Assembly (NCBI GenBank): GCA_002308575.1
Contig: DBVY01000002.1
Location: 2,751-21,519 of the forward strand
DNA length: 18,769 nucleotides
From: Christensenella sp. UBA1252
Lineage (GTDB): Bacteria; Bacillota; Clostridia; Christensenellales; CAG-1252
Direction: 5' to 3'
Positions 8,644-15,759 of the stretch are shown here, piece by piece. Both the position numbers and the translations under genes were made by a program. Position 1 is the stretch's first letter. Every line of letters begins with the position of its first letter. The notes under the pieces were generated by a model. It ran no database searches. It was not told the origin of the DNA and saw nothing but the letters and a program-made list of their open reading frames with translations.

Positions 8644-9506
8644 TTCAAATAGCCGAGCGCGTTCAATCTCTCAACAAGACCTTTCGCGACCTCGGGACGG
8701 TTCATCGTGTAAAAATGGATATCGTCCACACCCATATCGAACAATTCCGCGACCTGTTTCGCCGCATAATCGAGCCCTGCGGAAAGAAGCCCTTCCTTAT
8801 CGAATTCATAGCGGTTCAAAATGCGAATGATCTCGCCGGGCAGCGAAACCGCGCACATATAGATCATTCGGTTGACCTGCGCCTTGCTCATGATCGGCAT
8901 AATGCCCGCGCAGACGGGGGAAAGGATATTCGCCTTTTCCACACGGTCGAAAAACTCTTTGAAACGGCGGTTATCAAAGCAAAGTTGCGACACGAAATAG
9001 GAAGCGCCGAGCTCCTCTTTCCTTTTCATATACTTGATATCTTCGTCGAGAGTGGGCGAAGACGGATGCCCTTCTGGATAACAGCTCGCGCCGACGCAAA
9101 ACCCTTTTTCCCGAAGATACGGGATGATCTCGGTCGGGTGCAAATAGCCGTCCTTCACGTCGATCTCCTCGATCCGGTCGCCGCGAAGCGCGAGCACGTT
9201 CTCGATCCCGCGCGCCGCAAAGGAATCCACGACCCTTTTTACGTCGCGCTTTTCGCTGTTTATAACCGTTACGTGGCAACACGACGGCATATGGTAATCG
9301 CTCTGCGCCATATGCGCGATCTCTTCGGTCAGCGCGTCGTTTTTGGAACCGCCCGCGCTGTAAGTTACGCTGACGTAGGAAGGTTTCAACGGCGACAATT
9401 CGGAAAGAAGCGCACGAACGACGGATACATCGAACTCTCCTTTCGGGGGAAAGATCTCAAAAGAAAGCGTGTTTCCTTTTTTTCGGATTACTTCACTGAT
9501 TTTCAT
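8640..9506 (-). CDS. metF: Methylenetetrahydrofolate reductase
   Basis: MetF reduces 5,10-methylenetetrahydrofolate to 5-methyltetrahydrofolate, the methyl donor used by the metH product two genes downstream. The 288-residue protein has the normal length for bacterial MetF and its familiar order of motifs: SFEIFPPKG at 15-23 with the catalytic-type Glu, YVSVTYSAGGS near 43-53, a CHVTVINSEKRD stretch, LALRGD, and YFVSQLCFDN in the flavin-binding barrel. The ATG is fixed by GAGG at 9513-9516, six bases away. It is the first gene of the metF, reactivation-domain, metH operon and is preceded by a good promoter with a leader of about 20 bases. No zinc-finger or cobalamin-binding domain is fused to it. 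The electron donor (NADH, NADPH or ferredoxin through a partner) cannot be decided here. Confidence 0.93.
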   Translation of the reverse strand: MKISEVIRKKGNTLSFEIFPPKGEFDVSVVRALLSELSPLKPSYVSVTYSAGGSKNDALTEEIAHMAQSDYHMPSCCHVTVINSEKRDVKRVVDSFAARGIENVLALRGDRIEEIDVKDGYLHPTEIIPYLREKGFCVGASCYPEGHPSSPTLDEDIKYMKRKEELGASYFVSQLCFDNRRFKEFFDRVEKANILSPVCAGIMPIMSKAQVNRMIYMCAVSLPGEIIRILNRYEFDKEGLLSAGLDYAAKQVAELFDMGVDDIHFYTMNRPEVAKGLVERLNALGYLK

Positions 9507-9534
9507 AAACTACCTCGCCGTTTCGTTACTATAA

Positions 9535-9563
9535 ATTATAAGTTTAAAGACTTGCAAAGTCAA
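9535..9563 (-). promoter_or_regulatory. Sigma-A-type promoter of the metF operon
   Basis: On the minus strand TTGACT (9558-9563) and TATAAT (9535-9540) are separated by exactly 17 bases. Predicted transcription starts near 9528, about 20 bases before the metF ATG. That leader is too short for an S-box/SAM, T-box or cobalamin riboswitch, so control, if any, should be at the DNA level. Confidence 0.82.
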
Positions 9564-9590
9564 TGTTTTGCGTAAAGTCATAACTTATTG

Positions 9591-9618
9591 TTGCAATATG
9601 AATAAAGTATGTTATAAT
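9591..9618 (+). promoter_or_regulatory. Divergent promoter of the PH-like/tmk operon
   Basis: TTGCAA at 9591-9596 and a perfect TATAAT at 9613-9618 are 16 bases apart. It points away from the metF promoter, with 27 bases between the two -35 boxes. The leader to the ATG at 9654 is about 30 bases. GTGAGG (9642-9647) is the ribosome site. Confidence 0.7.
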
Positions 9619-9653
9619 AAAATATACGATCCGTCGTAAAAGTGAGGTTTGAT

Positions 9654-11057
9654 ATGCGCAAAAAAGAACCGAAAGAAAGGCAACAACCCTTTGGATATTT
9701 TCCGACTCGGAAAACCGAAGAGAACGTCGATTATTCTTTAGATCCGGAAAACGCCTTCGAAGAAGCGGCGGAAGAAACCATGCCCGAAGAGGAGTTTGAT
9801 GTGCCGGCGGAAAAAATCGCCGCGCCCGAAGAAGCAGCCCCGATCGAAGAAGCGGAAGCACCCGCCGCGGAAGAAATCCCGACGGAGTCTGCGGACGCCC
9901 CGCTCGAACTCGTAGATCCCGAACCGACCCCCGAAGAAGTGCCGGTGGAAGAACCCATCGCCGCCACCGAACCGGAACCGGTTCCCGAAACGCCTGCGCC
10001 GATCTCGGCGCCCCCGCAAGAGGAAGAGCCGCCGAGAGAGTACGGCGCGCCGCAACCCTTATTTGAAGACATTATCCCGGTCGGGTTCTCTCTCGATGAT
10101 TTAAAGAAACAGCGCCAAGAAGAGAAAGCGCGCATTGCCGCCGCCAGACGCGCGGAGGAAGAAGAAAAAAAGCGCCAAAAGGAATACGAGGCGGAAGAAA
10201 AGAAACGCCAAAAGGAAGAGGAAACCGCCGCGAAAAAGCAAGCGAAAGCGGATAAGAAAAAGAATAAATCCGATTCCGTAGCCGTCGTTGCCGCCGTAAG
10301 CGCCGAAGAAACGAAGGCAGAAGCGCCGAAGGCGAAAGCGAAAAAGGAAAAACCCGAAGCGCCCATTCTCGACGACAATTTCTTCGAAGAACCCGAAAAG
10401 ACCTATTCGAGAGCGGAACAAAAGCTTCGCAGAAAATATAAACTCAACAACGATATCCTGCTTTCGGAAAACGACGTCGTTCCCGGCTTCGTGATCGCGA
10501 AAGGCGAAAACGTCGTTCGTTCGTATCGTTGCCTCTCTTCCAAATCGGGCGACGGAACGATCTGCTTGACGAACAAGCGTCTTTTGATCAACGCGGGCGA
10601 ACGCTCCGAGCTCGGCATCGAGCAGGTGTCCGGCATCAAATTCAGCAATTTCACGAGGTTTTATTTCATTCGTTTCCTGCTCGGTTTGATCTTTATCGGA
10701 CTCGGAGCGCTGATGATCGCCCTTCCCTTTATCAAGGATTCCGTTTCAATCCCCTACGTTACGGGAGAAAACTATAAGAGTTGGTTCGCCTATATCTTCT
10801 ATCCGTGCGGAGGCATTTCGCTCCTGATCGGATTGCCGATCTTGTTCCATTCGATCAAGACGTCTTTCTATTTCTACGTGTATGCGCGTATGGAAACGCC
10901 CTTCCTCGAATACAAAAGCGCGGTGCAGGCAAAGCGCGAACGCAAAGGCAAAGTTTTCAAATATATGATCGCGAAACCGGGCAAGGAAAGCGAAAAAGCC
11001 GCCCGTGAGCTCGGCGCGCTGATCATCGAAGTTAAGCAAGGAAAGTACGACAACTGA
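9654..11057 (+). CDS. Membrane protein with acidic/coiled-coil head and split PH-like domain
   Basis: I place the start at ATG 9654, six bases after GTGAGG (9642-9647); the in-frame GTG at 9642 is part of that ribosome site. The 467-residue protein has four parts. Residues 20-135 are a disordered Glu/Pro/Ala-rich stretch. Residues 150-205 are a Lys/Glu/Arg/Gln-rich predicted coiled coil with repeats of the type EEKKRQKE, and a second Lys/Ala/Glu linker runs to about 235. Residues 275-333 look like the first half of a bacterial PH/GRAM-type domain (GENVVRSY, ICLTNKRLLI). Two transmembrane helices (about 340-361 and 378-400) follow, then residues 404-463 could be the returning strands and closing helix of the same domain. 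No signal peptide is seen, so the head is probably cytoplasmic. No enzymatic residues are recognised; a lipid-binding or scaffold role is only a guess. It leads an operon with tmk. Confidence 0.7.
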   Translation: MRKKEPKERQQPFGYFPTRKTEENVDYSLDPENAFEEAAEETMPEEEFDVPAEKIAAPEEAAPIEEAEAPAAEEIPTESADAPLELVDPEPTPEEVPVEEPIAATEPEPVPETPAPISAPPQEEEPPREYGAPQPLFEDIIPVGFSLDDLKKQRQEEKARIAAARRAEEEEKKRQKEYEAEEKKRQKEEETAAKKQAKADKKKNKSDSVAVVAAVSAEETKAEAPKAKAKKEKPEAPILDDNFFEEPEKTYSRAEQKLRRKYKLNNDILLSENDVVPGFVIAKGENVVRSYRCLSSKSGDGTICLTNKRLLINAGERSELGIEQVSGIKFSNFTRFYFIRFLLGLIFIGLGALMIALPFIKDSVSIPYVTGENYKSWFAYIFYPCGGISLLIGLPILFHSIKTSFYFYVYARMETPFLEYKSAVQAKRERKGKVFKYMIAKPGKESEKAARELGALIIEVKQGKYDN

Positions 11058-11060
11058 TCG

Positions 11061-11684
11061 ATGAAACGCGGAAAATTTATCGTTTTCGAAGGGATAGACG
11101 GCAGCGGCAAAACGACGCATGCCGCCCTTCTTAAAAAGAGGCTGGAAGAGATGGGCGAGCGGGTCTTTATGACCGCGGAACCCTCCGAAGGCGAAGCGGG
11201 CAAACTCTTGCGCCGCTGTTTGAAAAGAGAGATCGAGCTCTCCGAAGAAGCGATCGCCGGGCTTTTTATGACCGATCGATTGGATCATATCAAAAACCCG
11301 ACGGACGGCATCCTTTCTCACCTCGAAAAGGGAGAAACCGTCCTTTGCGACCGCTATTATTTTTCTTCGTTCGCCTATAACGGTTCGTACGCGCCGTTGG
11401 ATTGGGTCAAGGCGATCAACGCCCTTCCCCGCGCGCTCCTGCGCCCCGATTTGACCCTCTTTATGGATATTCCGCCCGAGAGCTTTCTCTCCCGCATCGA
11501 AAAACGCTCCGAAAAAGAGCGCTATGAAAAACTCGAGGTCTTAAAACGCGTGCGCGAAAATTATTTCGCGGCGTTTGAAGCGTTTCCGGACGAAAAGGTC
11601 ACCGTCATCGACAATACGGCGCCCCTCGACCTCGCCGCGGAAAACGTCTATCTCGCGGTCAAACCGCTTTTCGAAGCCCGATGA
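11061..11684 (+). CDS. tmk: Thymidylate kinase
   Basis: The enzyme phosphorylates dTMP to dTDP with ATP. The 207-residue length is typical. GIDGSGKTT at 11-19 is the P-loop, AEPSEGEAGKLLR at 39-51 is the substrate-side loop, TDRLDHI at 71-77 is the helix usually read as ADRxxH, and CDRYYFSS at 96-103 carries the DR motif. An Arg/Glu-rich stretch near 145-157 fits the lid. The ATG comes three bases after the stop of the preceding gene. The nearest purine-rich site (AAGGA near 11038) is too far away, so translation is probably coupled to that gene. The enzyme supplies dTTP precursors; the nrd genes lie in the same window but in a separate operon. A nucleoside/nucleotide kinase of another specificity is unlikely. 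Confidence 0.9.
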   Translation: MKRGKFIVFEGIDGSGKTTHAALLKKRLEEMGERVFMTAEPSEGEAGKLLRRCLKREIELSEEAIAGLFMTDRLDHIKNPTDGILSHLEKGETVLCDRYYFSSFAYNGSYAPLDWVKAINALPRALLRPDLTLFMDIPPESFLSRIEKRSEKERYEKLEVLKRVRENYFAAFEAFPDEKVTVIDNTAPLDLAAENVYLAVKPLFEAR

Positions 11685-11693
11685 ATTCGGGCT
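11675..11693 (+). terminator. Short terminator-like hairpin over the tmk stop codon
   Basis: AGCCCGA (11675-11681) and TCGGGCT (11687-11693) can pair around the loop TGAAT, followed by CTTTTC. The tmk stop TGA (11682-11684) lies in the loop. The stem is GC-rich but the T tract is short, so it is at best a weak or partial terminator. It lies just before the ATG of the next gene. Confidence 0.45.
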
Positions 11694-11702
11694 CTTTTCA
11701 TT

Positions 11703-13226
11703 ATGCCTGAGATCCAAAACATCATTCTTCCGTTAGGCGCGGACAAAGACGCGATCAAAAAAGCCGCCGCGAAAAAGGCGAAGCTGGACGTTCGCCGCGT
11801 CCGCACTTTTTCGATTACCAAAGAATCGATCGACGCGCGGAAAAAGAACGACATCAAAAAGGTTTACAGCGTTTTGATCGGCGAAAAGGAAGAAACGCGC
11901 CCCGAACTCGTGATCCCGAAAGCCTCCGAAACGGGAATGCGCCCGATCGTTATCGGGTTCGGCCCTGCCGGTATCTTCGCTTCCTACGCGCTTGCGCTTG
12001 CGGGATTAAAGCCCCTCGTCCTCGAACGCGGACTGCCGATCGAAGAGCGCGTAAAAGGCGTAGACGGTTTATGGAAGAACGGAGTCCTTTCGAAAAACGC
12101 AAACGCCGAATACGGCGAAGGCGGCGCGGGCGCCTTTTCGGACGGAAAACTGAACAGCGGCGTAAAAGACAAAGAACTATCCGCGTTCGTGCTCAAAACC
12201 TTCGTTTCCTGCGGAGCGCCCGAGGAGATCGAATATCTCGCGAAGCCCCATATCGGAACGGATCGATTGCGGGAAGCGGTCGTTACGCTCCGAAAAAAGA
12301 TCGAGAGCCTCGGCGGTGAGATCCGTTTCTCCGCCCAAATGACCGACCTCGAAGAAGGGAACGGAAGACTCCGCGTAAAAGCAGACAAAACCTACGAAAC
12401 CGACCGCTTGATCCTCGCGATCGGGCACAGCGCGCGAGACACCTACGAAACGCTTTCGGCGCGCGGCTTTTTGATGGAAAACAAACCGTTCTCGGTCGGC
12501 GTTCGCATCGAGCAACTCCAAAAGACGATCGACCTCGCGATGTTCGGCAGAACGGGCGATCCCCTGCTCCCGCCCGCCGATTACAAGGTTTGGGAACACA
12601 CGAAAGCGGGCGGCGCATACAGCTTTTGCATGTGCCCCGGCGGCTACGTCGTTTGCGCATCGTCCGAGAAAGGCGGCGTCGTTACGAACGGCATGAGCTT
12701 TCACGCGCGCAACGGAAAGAACGCGAACGCCGCGATCCTCGTCGGCGTCAGCGAAGAGGATTACGGAACCAAACTCTTATCGGGCGTAAGCTATCAACGC
12801 GCGCTCGAACAAAAGGCGTTTCTTGCGGCGGGCGGAGGTTTCAAAGCGCCCTGCCAGCGCGTTGCGGATTTTATGAAAAAACAAAAGGGAAGTTTGGACG
12901 GCGAAGTATCGCCGACCTATATGCCCGGCGTTTCGCCCTGCGATTTAAACGAGATCCTGCCTTCGCGCATTTCGGAAGCGATCCGCCTCGCCCTGCCCGT
13001 TTTCGACGGAAGGATCAAAGGGTTTTCCGCGTCGGATAACCTTTTGACGGGCGTGGAAACGCGCAGTTCTTCCCCCGTTCGCGTACTGCGCGGCGAGGAC
13101 TATAAAAGCGTTTCTCACCCTCTCGTCTATCCCTGCGGCGAGGGTTGCGGCTACGCGGGCGGCATTATGAGCGCGGCGATGGACGGCTTAAAGGTCGCAC
13201 TTCAAATCATCAAAGAATTGCAATAA
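11703..13226 (+). CDS. FAD-dependent oxidoreductase-like protein, COG2509 type
   Basis: This 507-residue protein matches the long 'uncharacterised FAD-dependent dehydrogenase' family (COG2509), widespread in Bacillota and of unknown reaction. The N-terminal 70 residues form the small family-specific domain (ends VYSVLIG). A dinucleotide-binding fold follows: GFGPAG at 85-90 and the acidic residue of VLERG (Glu108). Typical blocks then come in order: AEYGEGGAGAFSDGKLNSG, PHIGTDRL, ILAIGHSARD, FSVGVRIE, SFCMCPGGYVV, and near the end TGVETRSSSPVRV with EGCGYAGGI in the closing FAD-contacting segment. Length is normal and no frame damage is visible. No signal peptide or helix is present, so it is cytoplasmic. 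It starts 18 bases after tmk with no ribosome site that I can see and a hairpin between, which would reduce or uncouple its expression. The substrate is unknown. Confidence 0.85.
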   Translation: MPEIQNIILPLGADKDAIKKAAAKKAKLDVRRVRTFSITKESIDARKKNDIKKVYSVLIGEKEETRPELVIPKASETGMRPIVIGFGPAGIFASYALALAGLKPLVLERGLPIEERVKGVDGLWKNGVLSKNANAEYGEGGAGAFSDGKLNSGVKDKELSAFVLKTFVSCGAPEEIEYLAKPHIGTDRLREAVVTLRKKIESLGGEIRFSAQMTDLEEGNGRLRVKADKTYETDRLILAIGHSARDTYETLSARGFLMENKPFSVGVRIEQLQKTIDLAMFGRTGDPLLPPADYKVWEHTKAGGAYSFCMCPGGYVVCASSEKGGVVTNGMSFHARNGKNANAAILVGVSEEDYGTKLLSGVSYQRALEQKAFLAAGGGFKAPCQRVADFMKKQKGSLDGEVSPTYMPGVSPCDLNEILPSRISEAIRLALPVFDGRIKGFSASDNLLTGVETRSSSPVRVLRGEDYKSVSHPLVYPCGEGCGYAGGIMSAAMDGLKVALQIIKELQ

Positions 13227-13281
13227 CAGGCGTCGCTCAAAACATTCTTCCGACCGTCAAAAAAGCGGCAAGTATCGGAAG

Positions 13282-13305
13282 TTTTATCGAGATTTTTCGA
13301 TAAAA
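13282..13305. repeat. AT-rich inverted repeat after the FAD protein gene
   Basis: TTTTATCGA (13282-13290) and TCGATAAAA (13297-13305) form a nine-base perfect stem around GATTTT. It lacks a GC-rich core and a following T tract on either strand, so it may only weakly terminate the upstream gene or protect its mRNA end. Confidence 0.4.
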
Positions 13306-13319
13306 TCAAACGATTATGA

Positions 13320-13346
13320 AAAAGCGTGATATCAAATCACGCTTTT
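13320..13346. terminator. Terminator between convergent genes
   Basis: AAAAGCGTGAT (13320-13330) and ATCACGCTTTT (13336-13346) form an eleven-base perfect stem with loop ATCAA. On the minus strand the stem is followed by five T, just past the stop of the second PII-like gene. On the plus strand it ends in TTTT and further T-rich bases, so it can also stop transcription from the FAD gene. Confidence 0.8.
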
Positions 13347-13351
13347 GTGCT

Positions 13352-13777
13352 TTATTGAGGAGAATCGTGCGGTTTATCCGAAAGCGAATCGCCGCCTGTT
13401 TCTTTCTCTTGAATCTCGTTTTCTTTATGATCGGCTTGCTGCTCGACGCGAGGAACGACGGCTGCTTTTTTATTCAATCCCGCGGTATGATCGACGGGCA
13501 ACGAAAAGGCAATGCCCCTGCCTTCGGTTGCCAATCCCACTTTTTCATATAATGCGTGAAGCACTTTATCGCGGATTTTTGTATGGACCAAAATCATGAT
13601 CAATTCTTTATTCGGTTGAATGACAATGTTAAAATATCGTTCGGCGTCCTTATTCGCCGTGCCTTTCGCATTTATAACGGTACCGCCTTTTGCGCCCACC
13701 GATTTTGCGGCTTCCATCGCATTTTCGGAAAATCCTTCGTTGACGATACATATAATCAATTCGTGTTCGTGCTCCAT
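13352..13777 (-). CDS. PII-like signalling protein with long polar C-terminal tail
   Basis: Residues 1-95 of this 141-residue protein fit the PII/GlnB-like ferredoxin fold: an opening beta strand (ELIICIVNEG), helix, AKSVGAKGGTVINAKGT where PII proteins have the start of their T-loop, a second strand and helix (ELIMILVHTKIRDKVLHAL), and the B-loop-like GLATEGRGIAFSLPV at 81-95. PII proteins are trimers that bind ATP, ADP, AMP or other small molecules and act on membrane transporters. The canonical uridylylation Tyr segment is not recognisable. Residues 97-141 are an added, mostly polar tail rich in Glu, Lys, Asp and Pro. AGGAG (13783-13787) overlaps the stop of the preceding gene and sits five bases before the ATG. 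It is the last gene of the DUF1538 operon and ends at the 13320-13346 terminator. The ligand is unknown. Confidence 0.8.
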   Translation of the reverse strand: MEHEHELIICIVNEGFSENAMEAAKSVGAKGGTVINAKGTANKDAERYFNIVIQPNKELIMILVHTKIRDKVLHALYEKVGLATEGRGIAFSLPVDHTAGLNKKAAVVPRVEQQADHKENEIQEKETGGDSLSDKPHDSPQ

Positions 13778-13785
13778 ATTCGCTC

Positions 13786-14172
13786 CTATTTATTTCGATT
13801 ATCACTCAAAAAACCAAATGCGGCTACGCTGATGAGCGCGGACATAGGCACGGTATACGCTATGCCTTTGCCCTCTTTTATCGTGTCAAATTTTTGTTCC
13901 AATTCATCGAGTATATATTGTATTTGATCGTTGCGAACGACGCTCACGATGACCGTTTTTTCGGTGTTCGCCAAACCTAAGATTTCCATAGTCGCGCGGC
14001 TTGCGGTGCCGTGAGCGAGCAACCCCAACTGCATATTGACTCTGAATGATTGGATAAGATCCATATAATAATCGGCTTTGTTACGATTAACAACCGTAAA
14101 GAGAACCGATAATTTATTGAAGTCGAGCTTTTTATTCGTATGAACGTTTTGATCTTGTTGCTTCTTTTTCAT
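13786..14172 (-). CDS. PII-like signalling protein with basic N-terminal extension
   Basis: This 128-residue protein begins with about 17 polar, Lys/Gln-rich residues and then follows the PII-like pattern: LSVLFTVVNRNKADYYMDLI, LGLLAHGTASRATMEILGL in the loop region, TVIVSVVRNDQIQYILDELEQKF as the second strand-helix unit, and KEGKGIAYTVPMSALI at 99-114, which matches the B-loop/third-strand segment of its downstream neighbour (EGRGIAFSLPV). The two proteins are therefore paralogues that have diverged. The ATG begins one base after the stop of the DUF1538 gene, so the two are almost certainly translated together. The loop where classical PII contacts AmtB is short and different. It probably senses a small molecule and acts on the DUF1538 membrane protein; this is inferred from operon structure only. 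Confidence 0.78.
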   Translation of the reverse strand: MKKKQQDQNVHTNKKLDFNKLSVLFTVVNRNKADYYMDLIQSFRVNMQLGLLAHGTASRATMEILGLANTEKTVIVSVVRNDQIQYILDELEQKFDTIKEGKGIAYTVPMSALISVAAFGFLSDNRNK

Positions 14173-14173
14173 A

Positions 14174-15697
14174 TTACATAAATTCGATTATTTGTTCGTC
14201 GTCGGCGTCGTAGATACGTTTCAGCGCAATGCGTTGTCTGACTAAAGACATGGCGACTGCGCGGAACCCGAGAATTTGAATCGTGATCAAAGGAGTCATC
14301 GCTACAAGAGCGACGACGCCAAACCCGTATTCCAAAACCGATTGCTCCCCTCTTAATGCAACACTGACCCCTATGATCATCGGGAGAATAAAGCCGGACG
14401 TCAACGGTCCCGATGCAACGCCGCCGGCGTCAAACGCGATCGCCGTATAAATTTTGGGCACGAAAAAGCTCAAGCCCAAGGATATGATATACCCGGGTAT
14501 GAGATAATAGAGTATCGAGAATCCGTATATGATTCTTATCACGCTAAGCCCGATAGATATACCCACGCCTATAGAGAGCGCAATCATCATACTGCGTTTG
14601 GAAACCGTGCCTCCCGTCGTAACTTCGACTTCTTTATTTAATACGTGTACGGCGGGCTCGGCGAGTACGACAACCATTCCCAACAGCACGCCGAATCCAA
14701 CCATAATCCATTTATTCTCAGCCAAAGCAACGCCGATCTTGTGACCGATCGGCATAAAACCGATCTCGACCGCGGCTAAGAAAAGCACCATACCTGCGAA
14801 AGTATATAGAATACCTATCGTTATTTGATTGACTTTTTTACGAGGTAAATGCATTACAGTCAGTTGCAAAATAATAAAGAATATTACGATAAGCGACAGC
14901 GATTTGATTACGTTGAGAATCACGTTGAAGATCGTCTTACCAAAAGCGCCGCCAAGATGCGCCATAACCGAATAGTCGGGCATTGCATAATGAATCGTTC
15001 CCTTGGCGGCTAAAGACAAAAGGAGTACGGCGGCAACCGGACCTACCGAGCATAAAGCAATCAGACCGAAACTGTTTGCGCCGCTGTTTTTACCGCCGAC
15101 GGTAGACGCGACGCCTATGCCCAAAGCCATTATAAACGGTACGGTGATAGGACCCGTCGTGACTCCGCCCGAGTCAAAAGCCATCGGTAAAAACGCGCCG
15201 TGATCGGTTTCGATCAAGAGTGCGGCAACTGCGAAAAGCAAAAAATAGAAAAACAACAGAATGGGTGCGATATCTTTCTTAAACAATATTTTAATCATTC
15301 CCAAAAACAAGAAAAAACCGACGCCTCCGCCGACTCCGACAAGAAGTAAATCCCCGTTGGTGACGGACTTGACTTGCTCGACTAAAACCGAGAGATCCGG
15401 CTCGGCAATTGTGACCAAAACACCCATCACAAGAGCAAACGTCAGCAAAAGATAGGGCGATTTTTGCTTGGTAAGGCTCGAACCCATTGATTCGCCGATA
15501 CTCATCATAGCGAGATCGGCGCCTAAATTAAACAACGAAATACCTATTATCAAAACGACCGAGCAAATCAAAAAGGCGACGAGTTCGGTTCGGGTCAAAC
15601 GGACGAGAGGGGTAAAATAAATAATCAGAACCACCGCCATTACGGGAAGCACTGCAAAAACCGATTGTATAATTTTCTTGCGTAAGTTGGTTAACAT
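14174..15697 (-). CDS. DUF1538 multi-pass membrane protein with two homologous halves
   Basis: This 507-residue protein is very hydrophobic, with roughly twelve membrane segments, and matches the DUF1538 family, whose function I do not know to be established. Two halves repeat with an exact offset of 248 residues: IAEP at 97-100 against LAEP at 345-348, and AFDSGGVTTGP at 173-183 against AFDAGGVASGP at 421-431. Conserved Glu, Asp and Gly-Pro residues inside membrane stretches suggest an ion or small-solute pathway. The halves appear to be direct repeats, but the insertion topology is not known. A polar, acidic C-terminus (DADDEQIIEF) probably faces the cytoplasm, where the two PII-like proteins encoded next would be. 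Start ATG at 15697 has only a weak GAAAG ribosome site; a promoter lies 60-90 bases upstream. It uses more ATA and AGA codons than the flanking genes. Confidence 0.85.
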   Translation of the reverse strand: MLTNLRKKIIQSVFAVLPVMAVVLIIYFTPLVRLTRTELVAFLICSVVLIIGISLFNLGADLAMMSIGESMGSSLTKQKSPYLLLTFALVMGVLVTIAEPDLSVLVEQVKSVTNGDLLLVGVGGGVGFFLFLGMIKILFKKDIAPILLFFYFLLFAVAALLIETDHGAFLPMAFDSGGVTTGPITVPFIMALGIGVASTVGGKNSGANSFGLIALCSVGPVAAVLLLSLAAKGTIHYAMPDYSVMAHLGGAFGKTIFNVILNVIKSLSLIVIFFIILQLTVMHLPRKKVNQITIGILYTFAGMVLFLAAVEIGFMPIGHKIGVALAENKWIMVGFGVLLGMVVVLAEPAVHVLNKEVEVTTGGTVSKRSMMIALSIGVGISIGLSVIRIIYGFSILYYLIPGYIISLGLSFFVPKIYTAIAFDAGGVASGPLTSGFILPMIIGVSVALRGEQSVLEYGFGVVALVAMTPLITIQILGFRAVAMSLVRQRIALKRIYDADDEQIIEFM

Positions 15698-15759
15698 TCT
15701 TTCGCTCGATGAATAATTTTGACAAAACCATCGCGCACGCGATCGTTCTTATCAATTCG

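Noticed and set aside
9507-9530. SAM or cobalamin riboswitch before the metF operon
   Set aside because: The predicted leader is only about 20 bases and has no matching stems.
9642-9656. GTG at 9642 as start of the PH-like membrane protein
   Set aside because: This GTG is inside the ribosome site GTGAGG. ATG at 9654 has correct spacing to it.
9731-10378. Ser/Ala/Phe-rich minus-strand frame resembling a low-complexity surface protein
   Set aside because: It is the complement of Glu/Lys/Ala-rich codons in the real plus-strand gene, so its low complexity follows directly from that gene.
13316-13552. Small plus-strand gene after the FAD protein
   Set aside because: It starts at the edge of the terminator hairpin and runs opposite the second PII-like gene. 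It has no ribosome site and no similarity that I recognise.
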